Of a stretch of DNA of 64,000 bases, positions 35,435-44,387 are shown one piece after another. A program made the position numbers and the translations under genes. The notes under the pieces are model-generated. The model ran no database searches. It was not told where the DNA came from and saw nothing but the letters and a program-made list of their open reading frames with translations. Source of the DNA: Moraxella sp. (GTDB lineage: Bacteria > Pseudomonadota > Gammaproteobacteria > Pseudomonadales > Moraxellaceae). Position 1 is the stretch's first letter, and every line of letters begins with the position of its first letter. The stretch covers positions 1-64,000 of the forward strand of contig NZ_JAUNDY010000002.1 of NCBI RefSeq assembly GCF_030525845.1. Reading direction: 5' to 3'.

Positions 35435-35443
35435 TGCTATAAT
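35435..35443 (+). promoter_or_regulatory. dtd: Extended -10 promoter of dtd
   Basis: TGCTATAAT is a perfect extended -10 element, 27 bases before the dtd start. The nearest TTGACA lies 22 bases upstream of it, too far for a normal spacer. Confidence 0.55.
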
Positions 35444-35470
35444 GGGCGTTATTTTTTGTAGGAAATAATC

Positions 35471-35923
35471 ATGAAAGCTCTGATTCAACGCGTACATTCT
35501 GCCAATGTGGTGGTGGATAAAAGAGTAGTTGGCGAAATTGGCACAGGCGTGCTTGCCTATATTGGCATTGGCAAGGACGATGATTTTGACAAAGCGTGCA
35601 AGCTCATTGATAAAATCCTCACCTACCGCATTTTTGAAAATACCACCGAGCCTGATAAACTGGGTAAAATGGACAAATCGGTATCCGATGTCGGTGGTGG
35701 GCTTTTATTGGTGTCGCAATTTACCCTGATGGCAAAAACCGACAAAGGTCGCCGTCCTGACTTCGCCCCTGCCATGCCTCCAAATGACGCCAAAGTGTTG
35801 TTTGATAGACTGGTGGATTATGCCAAGTCGGTTTATCCTCATGTAGCGACAGGCGAATTTGGGGCAAATATGGCGGTAACGGCGGTCAATGATGGTCCGA
35901 TTAATTTTTTGCTTGAAGTGTAG
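35471..35923 (+). CDS. dtd: D-aminoacyl-tRNA deacylase
   Basis: Dtd removes D-amino acids (and glycine from tRNA-Ala) from mischarged tRNAs. The 150-aa protein has the MKALIQRVHSANVVVD start, the catalytic SQFTLMAKT strand and the C-terminal NDGPINFLLEV, close to the usual Gly-Pro NxGPVT motif. Its end overlaps the end of ygfZ by 23 bases on the opposite strand. Confidence 0.96.
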   Translation: MKALIQRVHSANVVVDKRVVGEIGTGVLAYIGIGKDDDFDKACKLIDKILTYRIFENTTEPDKLGKMDKSVSDVGGGLLLVSQFTLMAKTDKGRRPDFAPAMPPNDAKVLFDRLVDYAKSVYPHVATGEFGANMAVTAVNDGPINFLLEV

Positions 35924-36608
35924 AGCGTGCTACATCGCCTGTCAATGACTCCGGCAGAGGCAGTAGTTGACCTGCGCAAGCAATGTTGTCAGGTGTGCCA
36001 ATCGCCAACGCTTCTATGCCTTCATCTGTGTGTATGCTATTGACGATTTGAATGTTATTGGGTGTATCTGATGTTAGTAGAATGCGATGTAGATATGCTT
36101 TGGGACTGGATTTAAAGTATAACCGTGCGATGATTTCTTGTCCTAAATAGCATCCCTTGTCATAATCGACACCGCCTCGCTGATGTAAGCGTAACTCTTG
36201 GGGCTGAAATAACTCTTGAGTGTCTTTGGTTATCCATGCATTGCCTGTTTGTATGGAGGTCTTTGCCCAGCCGTCAAAATCAGCCATTGCCTCATCTTCG
36301 CTAAATGTCGGTATGCCCTCCGATGTGGTAGGGTGGATGGGGGCTGGCGTGCTTTGGGTAAATTTAGAAAATGCACCGTATTTTTTAAAATGAGCAACCA
36401 ACCCTTCCATACAGTCAGATGAGGTAATGAGTGCAAACCCATCATCTTGGTGGGCGACCCACAGCCCGAACAGCACCCTGCCTTTTAGGTTGCTGATGGC
36501 ACAGGGTGTCCACCTATTGGTTAGTTTATTGACATCAACGGTCAGTTGACCCTGTAAAAATTTACCTGCATCTTGACCGCTTAGAGTGATTTTTAAAAAT
36601 GAGTTCAT
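35901..36608 (-). CDS. ygfZ: tRNA-modifying protein YgfZ (folate-binding, Fe-S cluster related)
   Basis: YgfZ is a GcvT-like folate-binding protein needed for some Fe-S enzymes including MiaB. The 235-aa protein is shorter than E. coli YgfZ but keeps the hallmark KGCYLGQE motif (near residue 165) and the N-terminal FLQGQLTVDVN. The start at 36608 has GGAAA upstream. It is convergent with dtd, with a 23-base overlap. Confidence 0.92.
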   Translation of the reverse strand: MNSFLKITLSGQDAGKFLQGQLTVDVNKLTNRWTPCAISNLKGRVLFGLWVAHQDDGFALITSSDCMEGLVAHFKKYGAFSKFTQSTPAPIHPTTSEGIPTFSEDEAMADFDGWAKTSIQTGNAWITKDTQELFQPQELRLHQRGGVDYDKGCYLGQEIIARLYFKSSPKAYLHRILLTSDTPNNIQIVNSIHTDEGIEALAIGTPDNIACAGQLLPLPESLTGDVARSTLQAKN

Positions 36609-36684
36609 AAAATTTCCAAAATGGCAAATACAAAACCACAATAGGGGGATTTATGCTTTTTTTCAAGCCAATTTTTTGTAAAAA

Positions 36685-36693
36685 TGCTATAAT
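36685..36693 (+). promoter_or_regulatory. Extended -10 promoter of the PhnA-like gene
   Basis: TGCTATAAT lies 24 bases before the ATG at 36718. Confidence 0.5.
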
Positions 36694-36717
36694 AAAGGTT
36701 TTAAACAGGAAGATGCC

Positions 36718-37056
36718 ATGACGTACCCAGCTTGTCCGAAATGCACCGAAAACTACACTTATGCTGATAATGACCTTTTGATTTGCCCCATGTGTGGCCA
36801 TGAGTGGCAAGCAGACGAGGCGACCGATGATTTGCCGGTCATTAAAGATGCGGTGGGTAATGTCCTAGCTGACGGCGATAACGTTACTGTGGTTAAAGAC
36901 TTAAAGGTAAAAGGCTCGTCCACACCCATCAAGGTTGGCACAAAAGTCAAATCCATTCGCCTTATTTATGATGCACCTGACGACCATGATATTGATTGTA
37001 AAGTAGAGGGCTTTGGGGCGATGAAACTCAAATCATCGGTGGTCAAAAAAGCCTAA
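36718..37056 (+). CDS. yjdM: PhnA/YjdM-family zinc-ribbon protein
   Basis: The 112-aa protein has an N-terminal zinc ribbon, CPKC at 6-9 and CPMC at about 23-26, followed by the PhnA C-terminal domain with [25 protein letters not shown]. PhnA was named from phosphonate operons but the common single-gene form (YjdM) has no proven phosphonate role. It has its own promoter and a terminator shared with def. Confidence 0.93.
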   Translation: MTYPACPKCTENYTYADNDLLICPMCGHEWQADEATDDLPVIKDAVGNVLADGDNVTVVKDLKVKGSSTPIKVGTKVKSIRLIYDAPDDHDIDCKVEGFGAMKLKSSVVKKA

Positions 37057-37062
37057 AACATA

Positions 37063-37100
37063 AAAAACCGAGTGGGGGATACTTGCTCGGTTTTTATTTT
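37063..37100. terminator. Bidirectional rho-independent terminator
   Basis: AAAAACCGAG (37063-37072) pairs with CTCGGTTTTT (37086-37095), between the convergent PhnA-like gene and def. Confidence 0.85.
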
Positions 37101-37101
37101 G

Positions 37102-37614
37102 TTAGGATTTTTTATTTAGTACCTTACGAACCTTTTCTCTGGCACGGTCTTGTTTTAGGCGAGAGAGATAATCCACAAACACGATGCCATTTAGGTGGTC
37201 AAGCTCATGCTGGATGCACACCGCCAACAGTCCATCTGCTTCCACACTAAACGACACGCCGTCAGCATCAAGTGCCTCAATGAGGACACGAGCAGGTCTT
37301 TCGATGTCGTCATACACCTCAGGGATAGACAGACAGCCCTCCTTGTAGGGGGCTAACTCATCTGTTAGGGGTGTTACTTTGGGGTTGATGTACACCTTAG
37401 GGGCAGGCTCCTCGCCTTCTTTGGCAAGGTCCATGACGACAACCCGTATGTGTCTATCAACTTGGGTGGCAGCCAGCCCAATGCCTTTGGCATCGTACAT
37501 GGTTTCAAACATGTCGCTAATGAGCGTCTTAATCTCATCGGTGATTTCCGTTACCTCATCAGCCACGATACGCAGACGAGGGTCAGGATAGTGCAAAATA
37601 GGTAATAATGCCAT
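37102..37614 (-). CDS. def: Peptide deformylase
   Basis: Def removes the N-formyl group from nascent proteins. The 170-aa protein has all three metal-site motifs: [16 protein letters not shown] and QHELDHLNG. The start at 37614 gives the normal [16 protein letters not shown]-terminus. Unlike in many bacteria it is not beside fmt (15613). Confidence 0.97.
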   Translation of the reverse strand: MALLPILHYPDPRLRIVADEVTEITDEIKTLISDMFETMYDAKGIGLAATQVDRHIRVVVMDLAKEGEEPAPKVYINPKVTPLTDELAPYKEGCLSIPEVYDDIERPARVLIEALDADGVSFSVEADGLLAVCIQHELDHLNGIVFVDYLSRLKQDRAREKVRKVLNKKS

Positions 37615-37702
37615 AAAAACTCTACTGGTTATTTTTGGGGTATTATATCCCAAAATGATGAGTTTGACAAAATATCACTGGCTTATTATTGGACTTGCCA
37701 AA

Positions 37703-38209
37703 TCAGTAGGATAAAATCGCCACTTCTTTGACATAACTTTCAAAATCCGTCTGACTTTCCATGAGTAGCTCGTCATCACCCAAATGCTTGGCGTAGGCTA
37801 TCCACAGTAGGAGTTGATAGACGCTGTTGTATTCTGCCTTTTTAAACTGTTTGACAAATTGCTTGATGGTGCCATCATCGGTCAGTTGTAAGCGATTAAA
37901 CCATGTCTGGATTTTGGTGCGTTGCTCAGGCGTAAAGACGATTTCAAATAGGGCTTGGGTCAATACATGGCGGTCTTCTTCGATGATGAGTTTGCCTATC
38001 CGTTTGATTTGGCGGTTTTTAGCGGTGTGACTACTGATTTCGGTGAGATGTCGTAGCTCGTCCAAAAAGTATTCGCTCGCTGGCAGTTGTTCCAGTTGTT
38101 TTTTGGACAGTTTGGATAGGGGTTCGGACAAGGCTTGTAGGCGTTCGTGCGATTTTTTGATTTCGGTGCGAGAAACTCGCATGTCTTGTTTTGACCAGTC
38201 AATGTTCAT
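37703..38209 (-). CDS. yjgA: Ribosome biogenesis factor YjgA/DarP
   Basis: DarP (DUF615) acts in late 50S assembly. The 168-aa, highly charged helical protein shows VSRTEIKKSHERLQALSEPL and KRIGKLIIEEDRH, typical of the family. The start at 38209 (MNIDWSKQDM) is chosen because a longer reading would run into rapZ. It follows rapZ after 29 bases. Confidence 0.88.
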   Translation of the reverse strand: MNIDWSKQDMRVSRTEIKKSHERLQALSEPLSKLSKKQLEQLPASEYFLDELRHLTEISSHTAKNRQIKRIGKLIIEEDRHVLTQALFEIVFTPEQRTKIQTWFNRLQLTDDGTIKQFVKQFKKAEYNSVYQLLLWIAYAKHLGDDELLMESQTDFESYVKEVAILSY

Positions 38210-38238
38210 AAAATGCTCAAAAAATAAAACAAATAAAT

Positions 38239-39117
38239 TTACCAATACCGCTTTTCACGGTGCTTGACGATGATTGGCATGTTGGCGGGCAGGCGAGATT
38301 TGAGGAGTTCGCCCACTTTTTCGGCAACATAGACCGAGCGGTGTTTGCCCCCCGTACAGCCAATGGCAACGGTTACCAGATAGCGGTTGTTGTTTAAAAA
38401 TTGCGGTAGCCATTTGCCCAAAAAATTACCAATGTCATTTGCCATGTCGTCCACTTCGGGATAGTCTGCAAAAAACGCTTTGACCGCATCATCACGCCCC
38501 GTCTGTGGGCGTAGGTTTTCTTGCCAATGGGGGTTTGGCAAAATTCGCACATCAAAGGTAAAATCTGCGTCAATGGGTGTACCGTGTTTAAAGCCAAAGG
38601 ATAAAATATTGACCGTAACGACATTGTCCAGCCCAATGTGCTGGCGGACTTTTTCTTTGAGTTCGTGAATGTTGAGCGTGCTGGTGTCGATTTTGATGTC
38701 GGCATGGGTAGCAATGGGTTTTAGTAGCTCAATCTCACGAGCAAGAGCATTGGGTAGGTTATTTGCCGTAGGCAGTAGGGGGTGGACTCGCCGTGTCGCC
38801 CAAAAACGTGCCACAAGTACGCCTTCTTGGGCGGTAACGTATAGGATTTTGACGGCGTTTTGGTAGCGGTCAATCAAGGTTTCGTACACGCTTTCAAAGG
38901 CGGACAAATCGGCATTGGGATTTCGCACGTCAATGCCTAAGGCGACTTGTTTGACGTTGTTGGTAATCAAATCGTCCACCGCTTGATTGATGAGCGATAA
39001 GGGGAGATTGTCAATCACATAATAGCCAAAATCTTCTAAGATGTTGAGCACTGATGTTTTGCCAGAGCCTGACCGCCCTGAGACGATGATGATTTGGGGG
39101 TGCTGTATGTCAGTCAT
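38239..39117 (-). CDS. rapZ: RNase adapter protein RapZ
   Basis: RapZ is a nucleotide-binding protein; in enterobacteria it guides RNase E to GlmZ and senses glucosamine-6-phosphate. The 292-aa protein has Walker A SGRSGSGKTSVL near residue 13, the Walker B-like GIDVRN, and the C-terminal GCTGGKHRSVYVAE. Here it lies after panC (8 bases), not beside ptsN, so its regulatory partners in this organism are uncertain. Confidence 0.95.
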   Translation of the reverse strand: MTDIQHPQIIIVSGRSGSGKTSVLNILEDFGYYVIDNLPLSLINQAVDDLITNNVKQVALGIDVRNPNADLSAFESVYETLIDRYQNAVKILYVTAQEGVLVARFWATRRVHPLLPTANNLPNALAREIELLKPIATHADIKIDTSTLNIHELKEKVRQHIGLDNVVTVNILSFGFKHGTPIDADFTFDVRILPNPHWQENLRPQTGRDDAVKAFFADYPEVDDMANDIGNFLGKWLPQFLNNNRYLVTVAIGCTGGKHRSVYVAEKVGELLKSRLPANMPIIVKHREKRYW

Positions 39118-39125
39118 TTTATTTC

Positions 39126-39965
39126 CTATAAAGTTATCTCAATATTATCCAAAAGTCTTGCCTTGCCCACAAACACGGCAGTTAATATCACTAAATTTTT
39201 GTCATTGGCGGTTGGGATTTGTAATTTATCATTATACAATTCTAAATAATCCACTTTTAAACCCAGATTGGTTAAGTCATTATGATATTTTTGCATAATG
39301 TTGGCATAATTTTCAAAATCAGCATTTAAAATATCGACTTTAATTTTTTGTAGGGTTTGATAAATGACAGGGGCGATGGCTCTTTCATTAAGCGTTAAAT
39401 AACCATTTCTTGATGACAATGCAAGCCCGTCATCGGCACGGACAATTTCGCCACCAATAATCTTAATACCAAAATTTAATTCATCATTTAACTGGCGGAT
39501 AATCGCCAATTGCTGATGATCTTTTTTGCCAAAAACAGCAACATCAGGGCGGACGATATTAAATAATTTACTCACCACCAATCCCACCCCATCAAAATGC
39601 GTGGGGCGAGATTTTCCGCACAAAATTTGAGCCATTCCGCCACTTAATACCTGCACATTGGGCGGATAAGTGGGATACATTTCATTCACGCTGGGGGCAA
39701 AGACAATATCAGCACCCGCGGTTTTTAATTGTGCCAAATCGTCGTCCAGCGTGCGTGGATAACTATCAAAATCCTCGCCTACCCCAAACTGGGTGGGATT
39801 GACAAAGATACTCACCACCACAATATCGGCATAAGTTTTAGCAATATTGACAAGTTGAATATGCCCATTATGCAGATTGCCCATTGTGGGAACAAGAGCG
39901 ATTTTTTTGGTACGGTGCGTTTTTAATTCGGATTGTAAGTCAAAAATAGTTTGAAATAATTTCAT
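39126..39965 (-). CDS. panC: Pantothenate synthetase
   Basis: PanC joins pantoate and beta-alanine with ATP. The 279-aa protein has PTMGNLHNGHIQLV with the nucleotidyl-transferase HxGH-type motif, NPTQFGVGEDFDSYPRT, and KDHQQL (FGKKDHQQ). It lies downstream of panB, but a 444-base gene of unknown function separates the two. Confidence 0.97.
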   Translation of the reverse strand: MKLFQTIFDLQSELKTHRTKKIALVPTMGNLHNGHIQLVNIAKTYADIVVVSIFVNPTQFGVGEDFDSYPRTLDDDLAQLKTAGADIVFAPSVNEMYPTYPPNVQVLSGGMAQILCGKSRPTHFDGVGLVVSKLFNIVRPDVAVFGKKDHQQLAIIRQLNDELNFGIKIIGGEIVRADDGLALSSRNGYLTLNERAIAPVIYQTLQKIKVDILNADFENYANIMQKYHNDLTNLGLKVDYLELYNDKLQIPTANDKNLVILTAVFVGKARLLDNIEITL

Positions 39966-39989
39966 TGTTATTTACTCTATCATCAAATA

Positions 39990-40433
39990 TCAACAAGCAT
40001 TTAATTCGCTTTTTAACTGTTCACTAAGCCAATAAGCATTTACAAGAATTATAACACACAAAATCCCAAGCATAGAACAAAAGAACCAAACAGCGTCTGG
40101 TAAATTATTATAAGAAAATACAATAAAACCCAACAATAATAAAACACCAATAAAAACATTGATTTTTACAGTCATGGTTAATATTATCTTAGAGCCACCA
40201 TTATAGGGCAATGGTTCTATTATTCCTTTTATTTGAATGGGTGAGTTTTTGCGATACCATTTTGGTGTTTGAGTTAAGATAAAGCCATTTTCACTAACAG
40301 AACCAAACCAATTTTCTTTTTTGTGAAATGAAAAATAATTATGAATACCAATTTGGGAATTGATATTTTTATTTAACTTTTCTTTAATTTCAATGGGGTT
40401 AAGTGTGGTAATAAAATGGCGTTTTAGATACAT
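39990..40433 (-). CDS. Small membrane protein of unknown function inside the pan block
   Basis: The 147-aa protein has a soluble N-terminal part (about 1-85) with GSVSENGFILTQTPKWY and two transmembrane helices (about 90-107 and 113-132). It is AT-rich and Asn/Ile/Lys-rich unlike panB and panC on either side, with gaps of 8 and 24 bases, so it is probably translated from the pan mRNA. I do not recognise the family. Confidence 0.55.
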   Translation of the reverse strand: MYLKRHFITTLNPIEIKEKLNKNINSQIGIHNYFSFHKKENWFGSVSENGFILTQTPKWYRKNSPIQIKGIIEPLPYNGGSKIILTMTVKINVFIGVLLLLGFIVFSYNNLPDAVWFFCSMLGILCVIILVNAYWLSEQLKSELNAC

Positions 40434-40441
40434 GATTTTCC

Positions 40442-41263
40442 TTAAAAAGTATGCTCCACACTCGGAAAACTTTTATTTTTTACCGACCGATGAAAATTAA
40501 CAAACGCCCCCAAAATATCGCCTGTTTCATTACCGCTATCTTTTAAAAAGTCTTTGACAAATTTGGCTGCCTTTTTGGTATAAACACCCAGCATATCGTG
40601 CATTACCAAGACTTGTCCATCCGTATCCACGCCCGCCCCAATGCCAATCACAGGTACACTAAATTTTTCGGTTACTTTTTTGGCAAGCTCGGCAGGCACG
40701 CATTCCAACAAAATCATACTCGCCCCCGCATTTACCAAAATCTCGCAATCGTTTAATAACTTTTCGGCTTGCTCAATGGTTTTGCCTTGCACTTTATAAC
40801 CGCCAAACACATTCACCGATTGGGGGGTTAAGCCTAAATGCACGCAAGTTGGCACGCCATTTTTTGCCAAAACCGCTACAATTTCAGCCAATTCGCCACC
40901 GCCTTCAATTTTCACGACATTTGCCCCTGCTTGCATGACCACACGGGCGTTGGCGACAGCGTCCGCCAAAGTCGCATAACTCATAAACGGCAAATCGGTC
41001 ATAATCAAGGCGTGGCTATTGCTTCGTGCGACATTTTGGGTGTGATAGACCATATCAGCAACCGTTACAGGCAAAGTGGATGTTTGCCCTTGCACCACCA
41101 TGCCAAGACTGTCGCCCACCAAAATCGTATCAATTTCGGCAACTGCCATTAAATGAGCAAAACTTGAATCATAACAAGTCAAACAACTAAATTTTTCGCC
41201 AGTTTTTTTATATTTGGCAAGGGTAGATAGGGTAATGGGGGCTTTTTGGGTTAAATAAGTCAT
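40442..41263 (-). CDS. panB: 3-methyl-2-oxobutanoate hydroxymethyltransferase
   Basis: PanB makes ketopantoate from alpha-ketoisovalerate and methylene-THF. The 273-aa protein has LTCYDSSFAHLM, LVGDSLGMVVQG and GIGAGVDTDGQVLVMHDMLG, all conserved. The ATG at 41263 is preceded by AAGGGAT and then a run of A, so that eleven A residues (including the A of ATG) separate the ribosome site from the start; slippage here would change the spacing. A 17-codon longer in-frame reading exists but lacks support. Confidence 0.96.
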   Translation of the reverse strand: MTYLTQKAPITLSTLAKYKKTGEKFSCLTCYDSSFAHLMAVAEIDTILVGDSLGMVVQGQTSTLPVTVADMVYHTQNVARSNSHALIMTDLPFMSYATLADAVANARVVMQAGANVVKIEGGGELAEIVAVLAKNGVPTCVHLGLTPQSVNVFGGYKVQGKTIEQAEKLLNDCEILVNAGASMILLECVPAELAKKVTEKFSVPVIGIGAGVDTDGQVLVMHDMLGVYTKKAAKFVKDFLKDSGNETGDILGAFVNFHRSVKNKSFPSVEHTF

Positions 41264-41273
41264 TTTTTTTTTT
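41263..41273. repeat. T11/A11 homopolymer at the panB start codon
   Basis: Eleven T on the plus strand lie between the AAGGGA ribosome site and the panB start. It is the longest single-base run I noticed in the window. Confidence 0.7.
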
Positions 41274-41282
41274 ATCCCTTTG

Positions 41283-41714
41283 TTACTCGGTGCCAATTTC
41301 TTTAAATTGACCATCCATTACTTTTAAAAATACTAAATAATCACCTATATAATAAACAAAACCCAATGCAATTTCGCCATTATCTCTAATTTCGCTATAT
41401 GCAGGGTGTAAATATTGCCAAATGGCTTCTCTATTTTCTAAAATGGTATTAGGAAAATAGTCTTCTAAAAATTCAATACCTTGCCAAAAATTTATCATTG
41501 GTAAAGTGGCATTTTCTTTAATGTTTTTGATGTTTTCAAATAATTGGCGGACGGCGATTTCTTGATGAGGCATTAATCCATTTTTATCGCCCCAAACTTG
41601 AAATGAAAATTCATCATCAAAACCATTGATTTGGCATTCAACTTCCCAAGTTTTGCATTGCCCTTGACTGGTTAATGTCCCCAAATAAGGATTTTGGATT
41701 GTTTTTTCAAACAT
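41283..41714 (-). CDS. Hypothetical protein between folK and panB
   Basis: The 143-aa acidic soluble protein overlaps folK by 8 bases and precedes panB by 19 bases, so it is cotranscribed with both. It is rich in aromatic and acidic residues (FDDEFSFQVWGDKNG, ALGFVYYIGDYLVFLK) in a beta-rich pattern reminiscent of small immunity-type or DUF proteins, but I recognise no family. More AT-rich than folK. Function unknown. Confidence 0.55.
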   Translation of the reverse strand: MFEKTIQNPYLGTLTSQGQCKTWEVECQINGFDDEFSFQVWGDKNGLMPHQEIAVRQLFENIKNIKENATLPMINFWQGIEFLEDYFPNTILENREAIWQYLHPAYSEIRDNGEIALGFVYYIGDYLVFLKVMDGQFKEIGTE

Positions 41715-42201
41715 TTTTAATTAACCCACCCCAATCACTCGCCACCGCTAATTCTTTTACCTGTTGTCCATTCACCACCAAATCAGGGGCGATTTCAAGC
41801 AAAGGAATTACCACAAAATTCCTAAGCAATAACTCCCGATGTGGCACTATCAGCCTGTCATGATGAATAGTTTCATCGCCATACAACAGCACGTCCACGT
41901 CCAAACACCGCTCGCCCCAATGCCGAAGTCGCACTCGCCCTGCGGTGTTTTCTAGGGTTTGACAAAAATCCAATAGGTCAAGCGGGGCAAGGCTGGTGTC
42001 CGCCTTTAATACCGCATTGACAAAATCGGGCTGGTCGGTTACGCCATAGGCTTTGGACGAATATAAAGACGATGTGGCGACATGGCTAAAATACTCGCTG
42101 TGTTGAAAGGCGTGAATGGCGTTTTGTAAATGCTCTTTGGGTGTGCCGTGTTCGTTGGCGATGTTGCCCCCAAGCCCGATATAACAAGTCGTCCAACCCA
42201 T
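41707..42201 (-). CDS. folK: 2-amino-4-hydroxy-6-hydroxymethyldihydropteridine pyrophosphokinase
   Basis: FolK transfers pyrophosphate from ATP to the pterin in folate synthesis. The 164-aa protein has CYIGLGGNIAN at the start, the catalytic RHWGERCLDVDVLLYGDE and PHRELLLRNFVV. It follows pcnB after 2 bases, a standard arrangement. Confidence 0.96.
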   Translation of the reverse strand: MGWTTCYIGLGGNIANEHGTPKEHLQNAIHAFQHSEYFSHVATSSLYSSKAYGVTDQPDFVNAVLKADTSLAPLDLLDFCQTLENTAGRVRLRHWGERCLDVDVLLYGDETIHHDRLIVPHRELLLRNFVVIPLLEIAPDLVVNGQQVKELAVASDWGGLIKNV

Positions 42202-42203
42202 GC

Positions 42204-44003
42204 TTATTCCCCCGCTCGTGGTTTGGCGTTGGATTTTTTGCGTTTTTTGGGCTTGTCGACTTTGTTGCTACTTTTATCCGCTTTATCCGCTTTGGCTTTT
42301 TTGGCTTTTTTGGCTTTTGCCTTATCAGATTTAGCTTTGTCGCCTTTGGTTTTTGGCGTTGCTTTTTCTGATTTTACTTTATCCGATTTGCCCTTTTTGG
42401 CTTTTTTGGGTTTGTCAGAGGGTTTGGCATTGTCCGTGCTGGCTTTGGGTAGGTCGTCCTCTGTGTCTTGTCGCTCTTTGATAGATAGCGTAGATGACGG
42501 CTCACGTTTGCGATAACGCTGGGCAGGAATGTACGGCTCATCATTGGCAAGCAGTCGCAAAAAGTCCGCTTCGCTATACGTCACAGGGGCAAACATCGGC
42601 ACGTCAATGGCGGTATTGACTATGGGTGCTTGGCGTGGGCGTGGCGTGGGTGGGTTATCAGGTGTTGTGATTGGGGTGGTGTCAGCTTCGGGCGCGTCAA
42701 ACGCCACTCTGGCACGGCGATTTCGGCGAGTGGTTGGCACGCCTTTGCCATTGCCAAACGCTTCTATCATCACCGCTTTGCCTGTTTCGCTTTGCTCTTG
42801 GTATTGTTGCCACCATGCTCCCATGCCACTCGTGGGTTCGGACAATACACAATCATCAAAGGACTCACGCATCAGCAAAAAGTCAAATCCTGCCCTAAAT
42901 TTGGCGTGCGTGGCAAGCGTGGCGATTTCTTTGAGTTTGGGGTTCACAAGTTTGGGTTGAAACAACCAAATTCCTGCAATGAACTCTTCGGCAAACTTAG
43001 GAATGGCGGTTTTGGTGCGTTGGTCGTTCATGACTTTGGCGAGGGCTTTGGTTTGGGCATCAAAAAAGTGCAAGCCTTGTTTTTTAAATTTTGCCAAAGC
43101 GTGTAAATAGTTTTCCCACAACAGCACCGCATAAAAAAACGCCCCATTTACCCCCAAATCTTTGGCGATACGTTTGTCGGTATTGACGGCAATGGCATTC
43201 ATCAAGGCGGTCGGAGCGGTCGGAGCATGGTGCATGAGGCTTGTCATCGCCCCATGTTGAAAGAGTAGGGGTAACAGCGGAGCAAGATAGCCACCACAAA
43301 ACATCTTTTGGCTTTCGTCATACAGACGGTGGGCGGAGACTTGTTCGAGTAGTGCCCAGTTTGTGTCATTAAACTGTTTGGCTAAATTATCATCAAAGTT
43401 AAACCCAAGTTTCGCCTTGAACCGCAACGCACGAAGCAAGCGTACAGGGTCTTCCTCAACACGCACTTTGGCATCGCCTAAGAGCCTTAATGTGCCGTTT
43501 TTGATGTCGTCAATCGCCCCACAAAAGTCTAAAACTTCGCCTTTAATGGGCTGATAATACAGGGCGTTAATGGAAAAATCTCGGCGGGCAAAATCCTGCT
43601 CTATCGTCCCCCAGACGTTATCACGGGTAATCATGCCATCATCGGTGGTGTGCGTGTCGTCCTTTGGCGGGGCTCTAAATGTTGCCACTTCGATGAGTTC
43701 ACGCCCCGAATAGACGTGAGCAAGCTGAAAACGTCTGCCAATAATCCGACACCGCCCCCCAAAAACCGCCTTAATCTCATGGGGGCGAGCGTTGGTTACG
43801 GCATCAAAATCCTTAGGGGCAAGCCCAAGCAAGCTATCACGCACACCGCCCCCCACGATGTACGCTTCAAATCCTGCTTTGGTGAGCGTGCTGACGACTT
43901 CCACGATACTGCGTGGCAAATGAGAGACCGACAGCCCCAGCGATTTGGCACTGTGGCGAGTGGGTTTAATGGTTTTTGGGTTTTTGGGTAAGCGTGTCGC
44001 CAC
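42204..44003 (-). CDS. pcnB: Poly(A) polymerase I with long basic tail
   Basis: PcnB adds 3' poly(A) to RNAs and so marks them for decay. The 599-aa protein is about 130 residues longer than E. coli PAP I. The N-terminal nucleotidyltransferase has GGGVRDSLLGLAPKDFDAVT (GG and DxD motifs) near 50-70 and RDFSINALYY. From about residue 440 it has a Pro/Thr-rich linker and a final stretch of roughly 75 residues made of Lys, Ala, Ser and Asp repeats (KAKKAKKAKADK type). The tail may bind RNA or the membrane; it is low-complexity and could vary between strains. Confidence 0.94.
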   Translation of the reverse strand: MATRLPKNPKTIKPTRHSAKSLGLSVSHLPRSIVEVVSTLTKAGFEAYIVGGGVRDSLLGLAPKDFDAVTNARPHEIKAVFGGRCRIIGRRFQLAHVYSGRELIEVATFRAPPKDDTHTTDDGMITRDNVWGTIEQDFARRDFSINALYYQPIKGEVLDFCGAIDDIKNGTLRLLGDAKVRVEEDPVRLLRALRFKAKLGFNFDDNLAKQFNDTNWALLEQVSAHRLYDESQKMFCGGYLAPLLPLLFQHGAMTSLMHHAPTAPTALMNAIAVNTDKRIAKDLGVNGAFFYAVLLWENYLHALAKFKKQGLHFFDAQTKALAKVMNDQRTKTAIPKFAEEFIAGIWLFQPKLVNPKLKEIATLATHAKFRAGFDFLLMRESFDDCVLSEPTSGMGAWWQQYQEQSETGKAVMIEAFGNGKGVPTTRRNRRARVAFDAPEADTTPITTPDNPPTPRPRQAPIVNTAIDVPMFAPVTYSEADFLRLLANDEPYIPAQRYRKREPSSTLSIKERQDTEDDLPKASTDNAKPSDKPKKAKKGKSDKVKSEKATPKTKGDKAKSDKAKAKKAKKAKADKADKSSNKVDKPKKRKKSNAKPRAGE

Positions 44004-44060
44004 CGTATTCTCCGAAAAAATGGTATTTGGGTTTATTTTACCTTGTCTTTGCCAAAAAAG

Positions 44061-44387
44061 CTAATACACCGTTAAACGGTGGCGGTTTTTTTCTAAGGTT
44101 GCCTCGCCAATGCCCTTGACGCGGGTTAAATCGTCCACGCTCTCAAACCGCCCAAACATCTCACGATACTCCACAATCGCCTGAGCGGTTTTTGCTCCCA
44201 CGCCCTTTAATGTGGCCAGCTCGCCCATGCTGGCGGTGTTGATATTGACTCGCTCGCTTAGGGTTTGTTTGCTTTGTTTGTCATTGATAAGGGCTTGGTA
44301 AGCAAGTCTAGGGTCGGCATAGCATTGGCTTGCAAATGCCGATGTGGTTATTAGCCAAATTGTCAAGGCGGTGATGAATTTAATCAT
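44061..44387 (-). CDS. comEA: ComEA-family helix-hairpin-helix DNA-binding protein
   Basis: ComEA binds incoming DNA in the periplasm during transformation. The 108-aa protein has a signal peptide ending near SAFA (about residue 18), and C-terminal HhH motifs in VNINTASMGELATLKGVGAKTAQAIVEYR and VKGIGEATLEKNR. The start at 44387 overlaps the mazG end by 8 bases. With dprA it supports natural competence. Confidence 0.93.
   Translation of the reverse strand: MIKFITALTIWLITTSAFASQCYADPRLAYQALINDKQSKQTLSERVNINTASMGELATLKGVGAKTAQAIVEYREMFGRFESVDDLTRVKGIGEATLEKNRHRLTVY

Noticed and set aside
42529..43106. Long plus-strand frames opposite pcnB
   Set aside because: They mirror the GC-biased codons of pcnB; no domain or ribosome site supports them.
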